Shown: positions 34,836-43,083 of the stretch, piece by piece
Layout: every line of letters starts with the position of its first letter
How positions within the stretch are numbered: position 1 is the stretch's first letter
Assembly: GCA_946185485.1 (NCBI GenBank)
Contig: CAMHJQ010000011.1
Location: 1-64,000, forward strand
DNA: 64,000 nt
Source of the DNA: an uncultured Prevotellaceae bacterium
GTDB lineage: Bacteria; Bacteroidota; Bacteroidia; Bacteroidales; Bacteroidaceae
Direction: 5' to 3'
Made by a program: the position numbers and the translations under genes
The notes under the pieces: model-generated
Databases searched by the model: none
Told to the model about the DNA's origin: nothing
The model's input: the letters and a program-made list of their open reading frames with translations, nothing else

Positions 34836-34843
34836 TATATTTG
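34836..34843 (+). promoter_or_regulatory. -7 promoter element of the GH5 mannanase gene
   Basis: TATATTTG matching TAnnTTTG, 20 bases upstream of ATG 34863. It lies within a longer open frame beginning at GTG 34821, which is thereby rejected as the start. Confidence 0.65.
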
Positions 34844-34862
34844 CAGTCAAAACCGTAAAACA

Positions 34863-36161
34863 ATGAGAAAACTACTATTCCTTTCCCTGACAGTATGGCT
34901 CGTGGCAGCCTGTCAGCAGAAGCAGACTGAGACATCCGACTTTGTTCGCGTGGAGAACGGCCATTTCGTGCGCGACGGTAAACCTTATTATTATGTAGGC
35001 ACCAATTTCTGGTATGGTGCCATCCTCGGCTCGGAAGGGCAGGGTGGCGACCGCCAGCGGCTGGCCCGCGAACTGGACGAGATGAAGCGCATGGGCATCG
35101 ACAACCTGCGCATCCTTGTGGGCAGCGACGGCGAGCGCGGCGTGAAGACCAAGGTGGAGCCGACGCTGCAGGTGCGTCCCGGCGAGTATAACGACACCAT
35201 CCTGGCCGGACTCGACTACCTGCTAATGGAGATGGGCAAGCGCCAGATGGTGGCTGTGCTCTACCTGAACAACTCATGGGAGTGGAGTGGGGGCTACGGC
35301 TTCTATCTGGAGCACGCCGGCCTGGGCAAGCAGCCGCGGCCCGACGACGTGGGCTACCCTGCCTTCATGGAGGCAATGGCTCAGTATGCCACCAACGAGA
35401 AAGCCCACCAGTTGTTCTACGACTACGTGCGTTTCATCATTACACGCACCAACCGCTTTACGGGCGTCAAATATGTCGACGACCCTGCCATCATGTCGTG
35501 GCAGATAGGCAACGAACCGCGAGCATTCAGCAAGGACGTCCTGCCGGCCTTCGAGAAGTGGCTGGCTGAGGCTTCGGCACTCATCCGCTCGTTAGACCCA
35601 AACCACCTCATCTCCGTGGGTAGCGAGGGCTCGTGGGGCTGTGAGAACGACCTCGGCAGCTGGACCCGCATCTGTGCCGACCCCAACATCGACTACTGCA
35701 ATGTCCACCTGTGGCCCTACAACTGGGGATGGGCCAAGCCCGACTCGCTGATAGAGCACCTGCCTCAGGCCTGCGCCAACACCAAGGAGTATATAGACCA
35801 GCACCTTGCCGTCTGCGACTCGCTGAACAAGCCGCTGGTCATGGAGGAGTTCGGCTATCCCCGCGACGGTTTCAAGTTCACCCTCGACACACCCACCAAG
35901 GGTCGTGACGGCTATTACAAATATGTGTTCTCGTTAGTGGCCGACAATGCCGAACAGGGTGGACACTTCGCTGGCTGCAACTTCTGGGGCTGGGGTGGAT
36001 TTGCCAAGCCGCAGCACGAGCAGTGGCAGGTGGGCGACGACTATACCAACGACCCCGCCCAAGAGGCGCAGGGCCTGAACAGTGTCTTCGCGTCCGACAC
36101 CACTACGCTGGCTGTCATCCGTGAACAGGTAGAGCGGATGAAGTCTGCCACAACGGAATAG
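34863..36161 (+). CDS. GH5-family beta-mannanase lipoprotein
   Basis: A 432-residue endo-1,4-beta-mannosidase-type enzyme of glycoside hydrolase family 5 (subfamily 7-like). Signal peptide with lipobox LVAAC (lipidated Cys17). The TIM barrel opens with YYYVGTNFWYGAILGS, has the acid/base in WQIGNEPR (Glu218) and the nucleophile in MEEFGYPRD (Glu329), with conserved NVHLWPYNWGW before it. Full-length and uninterrupted. The mature start CQQKQTETSD is not clearly an export signal for the cell surface, so periplasmic or outer-membrane inner-face location is possible. It converges on the mannan PUL genes and most likely cuts mannan oligosaccharides from the same substrate. Confidence 0.9.
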   Translation: MRKLLFLSLTVWLVAACQQKQTETSDFVRVENGHFVRDGKPYYYVGTNFWYGAILGSEGQGGDRQRLARELDEMKRMGIDNLRILVGSDGERGVKTKVEPTLQVRPGEYNDTILAGLDYLLMEMGKRQMVAVLYLNNSWEWSGGYGFYLEHAGLGKQPRPDDVGYPAFMEAMAQYATNEKAHQLFYDYVRFIITRTNRFTGVKYVDDPAIMSWQIGNEPRAFSKDVLPAFEKWLAEASALIRSLDPNHLISVGSEGSWGCENDLGSWTRICADPNIDYCNVHLWPYNWGWAKPDSLIEHLPQACANTKEYIDQHLAVCDSLNKPLVMEEFGYPRDGFKFTLDTPTKGRDGYYKYVFSLVADNAEQGGHFAGCNFWGWGGFAKPQHEQWQVGDDYTNDPAQEAQGLNSVFASDTTTLAVIREQVERMKSATTE

Positions 36162-36172
36162 AATAATAGACC

Positions 36173-36224
36173 TAATACACATTAAGAAAAGAGGCTGTAC
36201 AGCCTCTTTTCTTAATGTGTATTA
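36173..36224. terminator. Bidirectional terminator, perfect 52-base palindrome
   Basis: Twenty-six bases are followed directly by their exact reverse complement (centre between 36198 and 36199; core GAGGCTGT/ACAGCCTC flanked by A- and T-rich sides). Placed between the convergent GH5 and GH26-GH5 genes, it can serve as terminator for both. Confidence 0.85.
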
Positions 36225-36230
36225 TTTTTA

Positions 36231-38990
36231 CTATCTCTTGATGTATTTCTTTCCACTCTTGATGTAAATGCCATGGGTGGGGGTGGCAACTTGTTGTCCA
36301 CTCAGGTTGTAGATGATTCCATCAGTGGGACGGGGAGTGGTAGTGATGCTTTCAATGCCCGTGGCGTAATTCTGGTCGCTGAGGGTACAGCCCCATGCCA
36401 CTTCCAGTCCACAGGGCTCCAAGGTGTTGTCGTGTTTGACAAGGTTGACGCTCTTGATTTTGATACTCCCCTTGGTGGCTATGTTCCACTGCAGGTTGAT
36501 TTTCTGGATGCCTGTATAATTGGAGAAAGCCAACTGTGGGGTTTTGGAAGTGATGGCTGTTGCCTTCTCACTGTTGGCATATACCTTAAAAGACAGGGCT
36601 CCAGTGGCAGGCTTTTCTTCCAGCTCCACCTTGATACCTTTATAGACGGTCTTGTCAATAGCTCCATCGTGGATGGTCAGTTCGCCCCATTGGCTGTTGA
36701 AATTCACCGTGGCCGAGGTGATTTTGCCTTCTGGGAAGTCCTTGGCGTCGGGAAGGTAGGGATTCCACGAGTCACCGTGATAGGCCTGTAGCATCTTCAG
36801 CGCCAGGTCGGGTTGTGTGAAAGCGGGGTAGGTGCGCGCTGCACCGTCGGAAAGTCCCATCCAGTAGAAGGTGGCTATGTTGTTCTGCTTCATGGTCTTT
36901 ATCATGTAGCTGACGAATTCGAACATCAGGTCTTTATGGAGGTCATAGTCTGTCTTGCCATCACCTGAATCAACATTATTGGTGCCCCATTCGCCAATGA
37001 TGACAGGAGCACCCTTGCTGATAAGATAGGTCTTCAGATTATCTAACCAAGCATCAATCTCTGTCTTGATTTCGCTGATAGTACGGTCACTGACGTATTT
37101 GCCGTCCTTGTCTTTGTTGACGATGGCGGGATAGTTATGAACCTCGAAGATGATATGGTTGCTTTCGCCTGAAGGAATCTGTAACTTCTTCAAAGGGTCT
37201 TGTATCTTAGCATTCCATGTGCCACTGCCTGAACTGGCACCATAGGTGCTGACAATGAGGTTGCGCTGGGCATTGTTGCCACCTGTGGCGCGAACCACAT
37301 CGACAAAGCTTTGGGCGTATTTGTTGATGGCATCATAGGACGAGTTTGACTGTGCAAAGTTCCATGAACTGTTGGCATCGAGCATCTCATTGTAAGCCTC
37401 GAACAGCAGCAGCTGGCCGTAGTTGCGGAACTCCTGGGCTATCTGCTGCCACAGTTTCTCATAGCGGGCCTTGTTGGTGGCGTAGTTGGTTTCATCGGCC
37501 TTGATCCAGTGGTAGCCGGTGAGGTTCTTCTGGCTGTCGTAGCTGTCAGCACCCGTGTCGTGGTGTACGTTGAGGATGCAGTACATTCCCTGGCTGATGA
37601 CGTAGTCAACCACCTCATGCACGCGGTTCATCCATGCTGCATCCACATTGCCGTCCTTGTCCATGTGGTTATACCATGTCACGGGAACGCGGATGGCTCC
37701 GAAACCGGCCTCTTTCATCATGGCCATCAGCTCTGCCTTGGTAGGTAGCTGACCCCAGCAGCTCTCTGAGGTAATGTCCTGCTGTCCCCAGTAGTTGTCC
37801 TGGGTGGCATCATGGTATTGTTGGATATTGGCATCGAGGGCGTTACCCAGGTTCCAGCCCAGTCCCATGTTCTTCACAGCATCAGTGGCATTCTCGATGG
37901 TTGAAGTAACGTCGGGGATAACCACCTTGTCGCGGGTGATGACGTTGGCGCTGCTCATGGCTTCCTTCCACCAGTCGTCGCTGCACATCGTGTCGGTAGA
38001 GCCTTGTCCGCCTTGATACCATACCATGAAGTGACCCCACTTGGCGCCTTTCGCCCATACGTCGGACATCTTTCCGGGGTCGCCGCTATTACCTTTTCCG
38101 CATTCGCCCAGCACTACCATCTTGTTCGGGTAGGTGGCCTGAATCTCGTTGAACTCCTGCAGGTTCTGGGCTGCATCGTAGCCATAGAGGTCTCGTGCTA
38201 TGATGTCAACATACTGGTCGCCAGGGTACCAGTTGGTATCCTGATTGTATTTGCTGCTGTCACCATTATAGTTTTGGGTTGTCCACATCCAAATGAGGTT
38301 GTTGATGCCTTTTTGCTTGAAATAGTCATACATGGCTATCCATAGCTTCTTATAGGTATCTGCACCGTCGTAGCCCCACCAGAACCATGCTTTGGTCCAA
38401 TCGGCCTGTTGCTTGGCGCAAGCATTACCAGCAGCTTCGTGGAACGGACGCCATGTGGCAGCAATGCCAGCTTCCTGTAGTTTCAGGATAGAGGCAGCTA
38501 CCTTGTCCATCTGCTCGTAAAACCATGTATTTTCCCACGTACCACTCACCAATGCATTGGAAGCTTTGAAGGTGGTCTCGCTGGGCGTGCAGGTAACATC
38601 TGTTGCCCCCTGGCTCTTAGGCACATTGAAATGCCACATCAGCTGTACGATACCGCCCGCATCGTTCCAGTCCTTGACAGGAGTGATGTCGGTGTAGTCA
38701 ATCCAATTGGCTGGCGAAAAACAGATGTGAATGAAGTCGTAGCAGTTCATGGCAGGATACTTGCCCGTGAGTTTATAGACTTTCTCGGCACAGCTGTTGT
38801 TCCAATTGACATTCGCCATGACGCTGGAAATCGTCTTCTTGCCATACTGATCCAGGAAATAGGCATACAGGTTCTTGGCAGCATCTGTTGATGCCGTGAC
38901 GGGTGTTGACGGGATGTCTGCTGCATATACCATGAAAGGTATGCAAGCTGTCAACAACGTAAGTAAAAAGTTTCTTTTAAGACGTTTCAT
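36231..38990 (-). CDS. Bimodular GH26-GH5 mannanase/endoglucanase, secreted
   Basis: A 919-residue enzyme with two catalytic modules. After a signal peptide (cleavage near VYA-A, residue 23), the GH26 beta-mannanase module (about 28-355) has acid/base WRPFHE (Glu185) and nucleophile VLGECG (Glu296). The GH5 module (about 370-765) has GWNLGNALDA, acid/base EAYNEM (Glu535) and nucleophile IIGEWGT (Glu667), closest to endoglucanase-type GH5. A beta-sandwich (about 780-880) and a C-terminal tail (IIYNLSGQQVATPTHGIYIKSG) of the type IX secretion-like sorting kind follow. GH26-GH5 enzymes with this layout are known from Prevotella bryantii. It lies 10 bases after the small lipoprotein gene and shares its promoter. 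Confidence 0.93.
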   Translation of the reverse strand: MKRLKRNFLLTLLTACIPFMVYAADIPSTPVTASTDAAKNLYAYFLDQYGKKTISSVMANVNWNNSCAEKVYKLTGKYPAMNCYDFIHICFSPANWIDYTDITPVKDWNDAGGIVQLMWHFNVPKSQGATDVTCTPSETTFKASNALVSGTWENTWFYEQMDKVAASILKLQEAGIAATWRPFHEAAGNACAKQQADWTKAWFWWGYDGADTYKKLWIAMYDYFKQKGINNLIWMWTTQNYNGDSSKYNQDTNWYPGDQYVDIIARDLYGYDAAQNLQEFNEIQATYPNKMVVLGECGKGNSGDPGKMSDVWAKGAKWGHFMVWYQGGQGSTDTMCSDDWWKEAMSSANVITRDKVVIPDVTSTIENATDAVKNMGLGWNLGNALDANIQQYHDATQDNYWGQQDITSESCWGQLPTKAELMAMMKEAGFGAIRVPVTWYNHMDKDGNVDAAWMNRVHEVVDYVISQGMYCILNVHHDTGADSYDSQKNLTGYHWIKADETNYATNKARYEKLWQQIAQEFRNYGQLLLFEAYNEMLDANSSWNFAQSNSSYDAINKYAQSFVDVVRATGGNNAQRNLIVSTYGASSGSGTWNAKIQDPLKKLQIPSGESNHIIFEVHNYPAIVNKDKDGKYVSDRTISEIKTEIDAWLDNLKTYLISKGAPVIIGEWGTNNVDSGDGKTDYDLHKDLMFEFVSYMIKTMKQNNIATFYWMGLSDGAARTYPAFTQPDLALKMLQAYHGDSWNPYLPDAKDFPEGKITSATVNFNSQWGELTIHDGAIDKTVYKGIKVELEEKPATGALSFKVYANSEKATAITSKTPQLAFSNYTGIQKINLQWNIATKGSIKIKSVNLVKHDNTLEPCGLEVAWGCTLSDQNYATGIESITTTPRPTDGIIYNLSGQQVATPTHGIYIKSGKKYIKR

Positions 38991-39000
38991 ATCTCTAGTT

Positions 39001-39612
39001 CTATTTGTTATTTGCTTGTTGCAATAGGAGTTGATATTTCCTGGTCTGTTCTGCCACGATGCACAGATAGCGCTCTCTGCATCCTTCAGGAACGGTATTT
39101 GCTAATCGTTGCAACTGGTTTGTATAAGATTGCCAGGCCTTTCGGGTGCGGCCAATGTCTGATTTACGGGCATCAATGTCTTTTGTTTGTTCTGGCATAT
39201 TGGCTATCATCTGAAGATAGAGACTGTCAATGCCTGGTAGGGCTTGCCATACACTGTCACTTGTAACAGTCTGTTTGCCATGTAGTGTCCTGTCGAGAAT
39301 CATGGAGATATCCATTACTTCGGGCTTTGTCTTCAAGCCTATCGTCTTCTCTTGTTGCGTCCATGCCTCATAGCTCTTCTTGGCATTCTTGGTGGCATGG
39401 TAGAATTCTGGGTAGTGACGCAATACATTGTCCACTTCTGTATTGCATACGGTATCGCCTGGCGTAACGGCAACAGTATCGTAGCCATAGTTATCAGCGG
39501 CATTGATTAATTCTGACGATGAAATACGCTCCTGCTGAGGTTTCTTGTTCCCTCCGCAGGCAGTCAGTAGCATGAGCGCCAAACAATATATAAAAAGTAT
39601 TTTAGTGTTCAT
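39001..39612 (-). CDS. Small lipoprotein preceding the GH26-GH5 gene
   Basis: A 203-residue lipoprotein with lipobox LLTAC (lipidated Cys19) and a mature start CGGNKKPQQ. The rest is soluble and predominantly helical; I recognise no family. Its strong promoter (TTTG, 19 bases, TATCTTTG) and the 10-base gap to the glycoside hydrolase gene indicate a two-gene transcript separate from the upstream SusC-D operon. A helper role in secretion or anchoring is possible but not shown. Confidence 0.75.
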   Translation of the reverse strand: MNTKILFIYCLALMLLTACGGNKKPQQERISSSELINAADNYGYDTVAVTPGDTVCNTEVDNVLRHYPEFYHATKNAKKSYEAWTQQEKTIGLKTKPEVMDISMILDRTLHGKQTVTSDSVWQALPGIDSLYLQMIANMPEQTKDIDARKSDIGRTRKAWQSYTNQLQRLANTVPEGCRERYLCIVAEQTRKYQLLLQQANNK

Positions 39613-39627
39613 CTTTTATTTTTGCTA

Positions 39628-39658
39628 CAAAGATACAAAGATTGTACGACACAGCAAA
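39628..39658 (-). promoter_or_regulatory. Promoter of the lipoprotein/GH26-GH5 operon
   Basis: On the minus strand: TTTG (39658-39655), 19-base spacer, TATCTTTG (39635-39628). Exact consensus, about 16 bases upstream of the ATG. Confidence 0.85.
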
Positions 39659-39754
39659 ATGCTTTCAGTTTTTTTATCTAATTTTTGGAGTCTAAAAAAC
39701 GAGGTGCAATCGTGAAGAAGCACCCCGTTTTGAATAGATTAATGATTGTATTTG

Positions 39755-41635
39755 TTAAAGTGGAGCCACTGTAACCTTAGACAGCTTGCACTTGCCTTGA
39801 ACTACAAAAATACCACCCCACCATTGCTGAGTCAAAGCAGCATCAATCATAGCTTGTGTCAGTGTAAGTGCTACGGGACCTGTCGTTCCAGGTGTCAATT
39901 CGCTGTTCTCACTAGTCCATTTGCCATACCAGGGACCCCAGTGACCTTCAAATACCTCGAACCACCAGTCGTCACCGATAGGCTCAATGTAGAAGCGGAC
40001 AACATTTCCTGCTGTAACGTCAATATCTTTAAACTCCTGTCCACCATCGCTTCCGATGTAAGGCTGGTGACCATCGGACAGATCCTCATTGCCTTCCCAA
40101 AGAGTGCGTTCTGCACCAGCAGCAATGAACTTAACATACTGCAGCTGGATGCCGTCACCCCAGATGACAATACCCTTGCCACCGTCAGCAAACATGGCTG
40201 CGGCCTCCTCTGCTGTCAGATTGATAACGATATCTGTTACGCTAGCATCAGGTCTGATGTTTCCATCTTCACCATAAGGTAGGGAAATGTCAGAGAATGG
40301 TGTAGACCAGTCGCCCATACGGAGGTTGAATATGGGGTTGGCATTTGTTGCCTGGAAATGGAAGGTTAACTGACCTGCACCCGTGATAGCTTCCTGGAAC
40401 TTCTTCCACTTGTCGCCATCCCAATTGAAGACACCCCAGTTAGACCAGCCAGACAGGTCTGCCTTACCCATCCAGATAACGCCTTCGAGTTTACGCATTT
40501 CAACAAAGATGCTGGCTGTGATGTATGCATTCTGTGTCAGCACAACTTCACCGTCTGTCATATCGTCAGGAACGGCGAAGGTCAGCTTGTCATTATCAAC
40601 AGTATAGTCGAGGATGTCGCCAACGCCAGGCAGGCTAACACCAATGACGCGATTGAAGTTCTCACCAGTCAGTGTCACCACATCACCGGCTACCAGATCC
40701 TTGTTAGGCTCTGCAGAGGTAATGGTTACGGTAGGAACAGCGAACTCAGGAGTTGAAATGGCCTCACCGGAGTAGAGTAGGAGTGAGAGAGTACCAGACT
40801 TACACTCGTCAGGAACTGTTGCAGTGATGGTCCTGTGGTCATCAGAAACGGTGAATGCAGCAGGTACACCGCCGGGGAACAGCACGCTTTCAACGATGTG
40901 TAGGTTAGTACCCTTAATCTGAATTTGCTCTCCAAAGTCTGCGCTTGGAGTAATCTCAGTAACAATAGCACCCAGAACCTCGATAGGATCTTTGTACTCC
41001 AGTTCCCAATCGGCACCGTCGTTCATGGTAATGATACCAGACTCTGCAGCCAGGGGCACACGGAGGCGAATCTCCTTACGAGAAACGTAAGTGAAATCCT
41101 CAGCAACAACAGGAGCACCAGCTACACCTGAGGGGAAGATAACCTCGGCAATGTTATAGACATAGTCGCCCTTGATGCTGATCTCATCGCCGGCGTTCAG
41201 ACCCTCCAGCGGACTAATGGAGGTTACCTCGATGGGCTCCTCGAAGGTTAACGTACCTACAGAAGTTACAGTGTCGTTACCTGCAACCAACTTGATTTGT
41301 CCAGGAACAGTCTCTTCGGGGATGTTCACATAGATGTTCTCTTTGTCAACAGAATTGAAGTTGGCCTTCAGGACCTCGGCACCATTCACTTTGATGGTCT
41401 GGCCGGCACGTTCGATGGTGCCACCAGGGAATATGACTTTCTCTACAGCAGTCAGATTTGTACCTGTGATACGTATCTCCTGAGAGCGAGTGTTGGGGGA
41501 GGGACCAAAAGCCAGCAGGTTTATACCCGACTTGTTGTACGGGTTGGTATCGTAGTCATCCTCACTGCACGCCGTCAGGGATAGCCCGACAAGGGCTACC
41601 ACTAACAGGGCGAAAATATTCTTATAGTTTTTCAT
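39755..41635 (-). CDS. IPT/TIG-domain surface glycan-binding lipoprotein
   Basis: A 626-residue lipoprotein (lipobox SLTAC, Cys23) whose mature start CSEDDYD carries the acidic surface-export signal. It has four consecutive IPT/TIG-like repeats (about 35-390; each with a NLTAVEKVIFPGG-type strand pair: NLHIVESVLFPGG, ENFNRVIGVSLPG) followed by a C-terminal carbohydrate-binding-like region rich in Trp (about 400-626, WMGKADLSGWSNWGVFNWDGD, WWFEVFEGHWGPWYG). The place after SusC, SusD and another binding protein matches SusE/SusF-position proteins that hold glycan at the cell surface. Mannan binding is inferred from the enzymes nearby. Confidence 0.85.
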   Translation of the reverse strand: MKNYKNIFALLVVALVGLSLTACSEDDYDTNPYNKSGINLLAFGPSPNTRSQEIRITGTNLTAVEKVIFPGGTIERAGQTIKVNGAEVLKANFNSVDKENIYVNIPEETVPGQIKLVAGNDTVTSVGTLTFEEPIEVTSISPLEGLNAGDEISIKGDYVYNIAEVIFPSGVAGAPVVAEDFTYVSRKEIRLRVPLAAESGIITMNDGADWELEYKDPIEVLGAIVTEITPSADFGEQIQIKGTNLHIVESVLFPGGVPAAFTVSDDHRTITATVPDECKSGTLSLLLYSGEAISTPEFAVPTVTITSAEPNKDLVAGDVVTLTGENFNRVIGVSLPGVGDILDYTVDNDKLTFAVPDDMTDGEVVLTQNAYITASIFVEMRKLEGVIWMGKADLSGWSNWGVFNWDGDKWKKFQEAITGAGQLTFHFQATNANPIFNLRMGDWSTPFSDISLPYGEDGNIRPDASVTDIVINLTAEEAAAMFADGGKGIVIWGDGIQLQYVKFIAAGAERTLWEGNEDLSDGHQPYIGSDGGQEFKDIDVTAGNVVRFYIEPIGDDWWFEVFEGHWGPWYGKWTSENSELTPGTTGPVALTLTQAMIDAALTQQWWGGIFVVQGKCKLSKVTVAPL

Positions 41636-41650
41636 ATCCTTTGTATATTA

Positions 41651-43060
41651 TTATTTATTAGGAACAAGACGAATGTTATCAATCTTGATGATAAGCTCAC
41701 TATCTTCACCTTCGATGCCACCACCGTATATGGCCATCCAGAGGCTGGCGAACGAGTCTTTTGACAGGGGGGTACCACACAAACTACCATCATAGGAATA
41801 TACAAATGTTGCAGATAATGGCAGTGATACGGTTATCCACTCTCCACCAGTGTCATAGCTGCCCGTAACAGTCCAAGGACGGTATAGTGCGCGAGGTACG
41901 GCAGGATCGTTCAGATAGTCGTTGGTCTGAACATGGATGGTGTTGCCGTATGCATCGACACCGCCACCACCGTAAGTCGTACGGTCGGTGCCTACAAAGA
42001 CAATCTGCATAGCACCACCCTTCCATGGGTTGGACTCTGGAATGCACATCTCAAACTTCATAGTCATATTGCTCCAGTCGGACATGTCAACAAGGTCGTA
42101 TAGGCGAGGATACTCCTTGAAGGTCTCAGGATTCTCCCAGTTTCCAGGCCAATAGGCGAATGAGCACCAGTCCTCGTCGGGCCATCCTTCATCAGCTTTA
42201 CCGGAAATGGTCTTTGTGCCGTTACCAAACTGCCAGTATTTGCCAGAAATGCTGGTTTCATCAGCTGCGTAGCTGTTGTGACCGTTCCATGCGTGCATAT
42301 CGAGGATAACATCAGAAATGCCGTTAGGTGTATCGAAGTCGAAGAGCATACCGCGAGTGTCCTTGTACCAGAAAGAACTCTTAGAGGTTCCATAAACAGA
42401 AGTCGCTTGTATTGGACCTGCTACAGCACCGTCTGGAACAATAATGTCTACAGAAGTGAAATCCTCGGCAATAGCAGTGATTTTGGCAGGAATCAAAGTG
42501 CCATTTTCACCAGGGAATAAGATTGTCAGAGGAACGTTAGGATCGTCAATGAAATAATTACCCTTCAAGGTTTGAGTCGTTCCTGCAGCAGCATACTCGT
42601 TAGGTATAGAGTTTATGACAGGTGCTGAAATGATGACTTTGAAGTCATAGGTGACAGTGTCTTTAGAAGTAGTGATAAAGTAAATCTTATCAGAAACCTC
42701 GGTTGGAACTCCTGCGGGTACGGTTACAAACAGTGCGTTGTCTGTCAATGTACTTTGGTTAAGAGAAGCACGCTTGTCGTTAAACCATATTTCGTAAATA
42801 CTGCGCAGGTTCTCGCCGATGATAGCCAGAGAACTGCCGGGATTGGCACTCGTTACCAACAGACCGTTGGTGTAGAGTGTGCTAGGGTCGTCATCCCATT
42901 TCTGAATTTCAGAAGACATACTACGTATATACTTAATAGTGGGCTTGCCGTCTGTTGACTCAAACTTGTCAGGTTCATCCTTACAAGAGGTCAGCGAAAT
43001 GGTACTGATAGCAGCAACTGCCAACAGAAGTCCTTTTGTATATTGATTAATAATATTCAT
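41651..43060 (-). CDS. Surface glycan-binding lipoprotein (SGBP-B type)
   Basis: A 469-residue lipoprotein (lipobox LTSC, Cys26; mature CKDEPDKFE, a surface-export signal). Two Ig/IPT-like domains (about 40-240) lead into a beta-jelly-roll C-terminal domain (about 240-469; MLFDFDTPNGI, GYWPGNWENPE-like loops and WMAIYGGGIEGED) resembling the xyloglucan-binding domain of SGBP-B proteins. It lies directly after SusD and overlaps no neighbour. It would present polysaccharide to the SusC-D complex; ligand inferred as mannan-type. Confidence 0.88.
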   Translation of the reverse strand: MNIINQYTKGLLLAVAAISTISLTSCKDEPDKFESTDGKPTIKYIRSMSSEIQKWDDDPSTLYTNGLLVTSANPGSSLAIIGENLRSIYEIWFNDKRASLNQSTLTDNALFVTVPAGVPTEVSDKIYFITTSKDTVTYDFKVIISAPVINSIPNEYAAAGTTQTLKGNYFIDDPNVPLTILFPGENGTLIPAKITAIAEDFTSVDIIVPDGAVAGPIQATSVYGTSKSSFWYKDTRGMLFDFDTPNGISDVILDMHAWNGHNSYAADETSISGKYWQFGNGTKTISGKADEGWPDEDWCSFAYWPGNWENPETFKEYPRLYDLVDMSDWSNMTMKFEMCIPESNPWKGGAMQIVFVGTDRTTYGGGGVDAYGNTIHVQTNDYLNDPAVPRALYRPWTVTGSYDTGGEWITVSLPLSATFVYSYDGSLCGTPLSKDSFASLWMAIYGGGIEGEDSELIIKIDNIRLVPNK

Positions 43061-43083
43061 ACTCTTAATTACTATTTAGTGTT

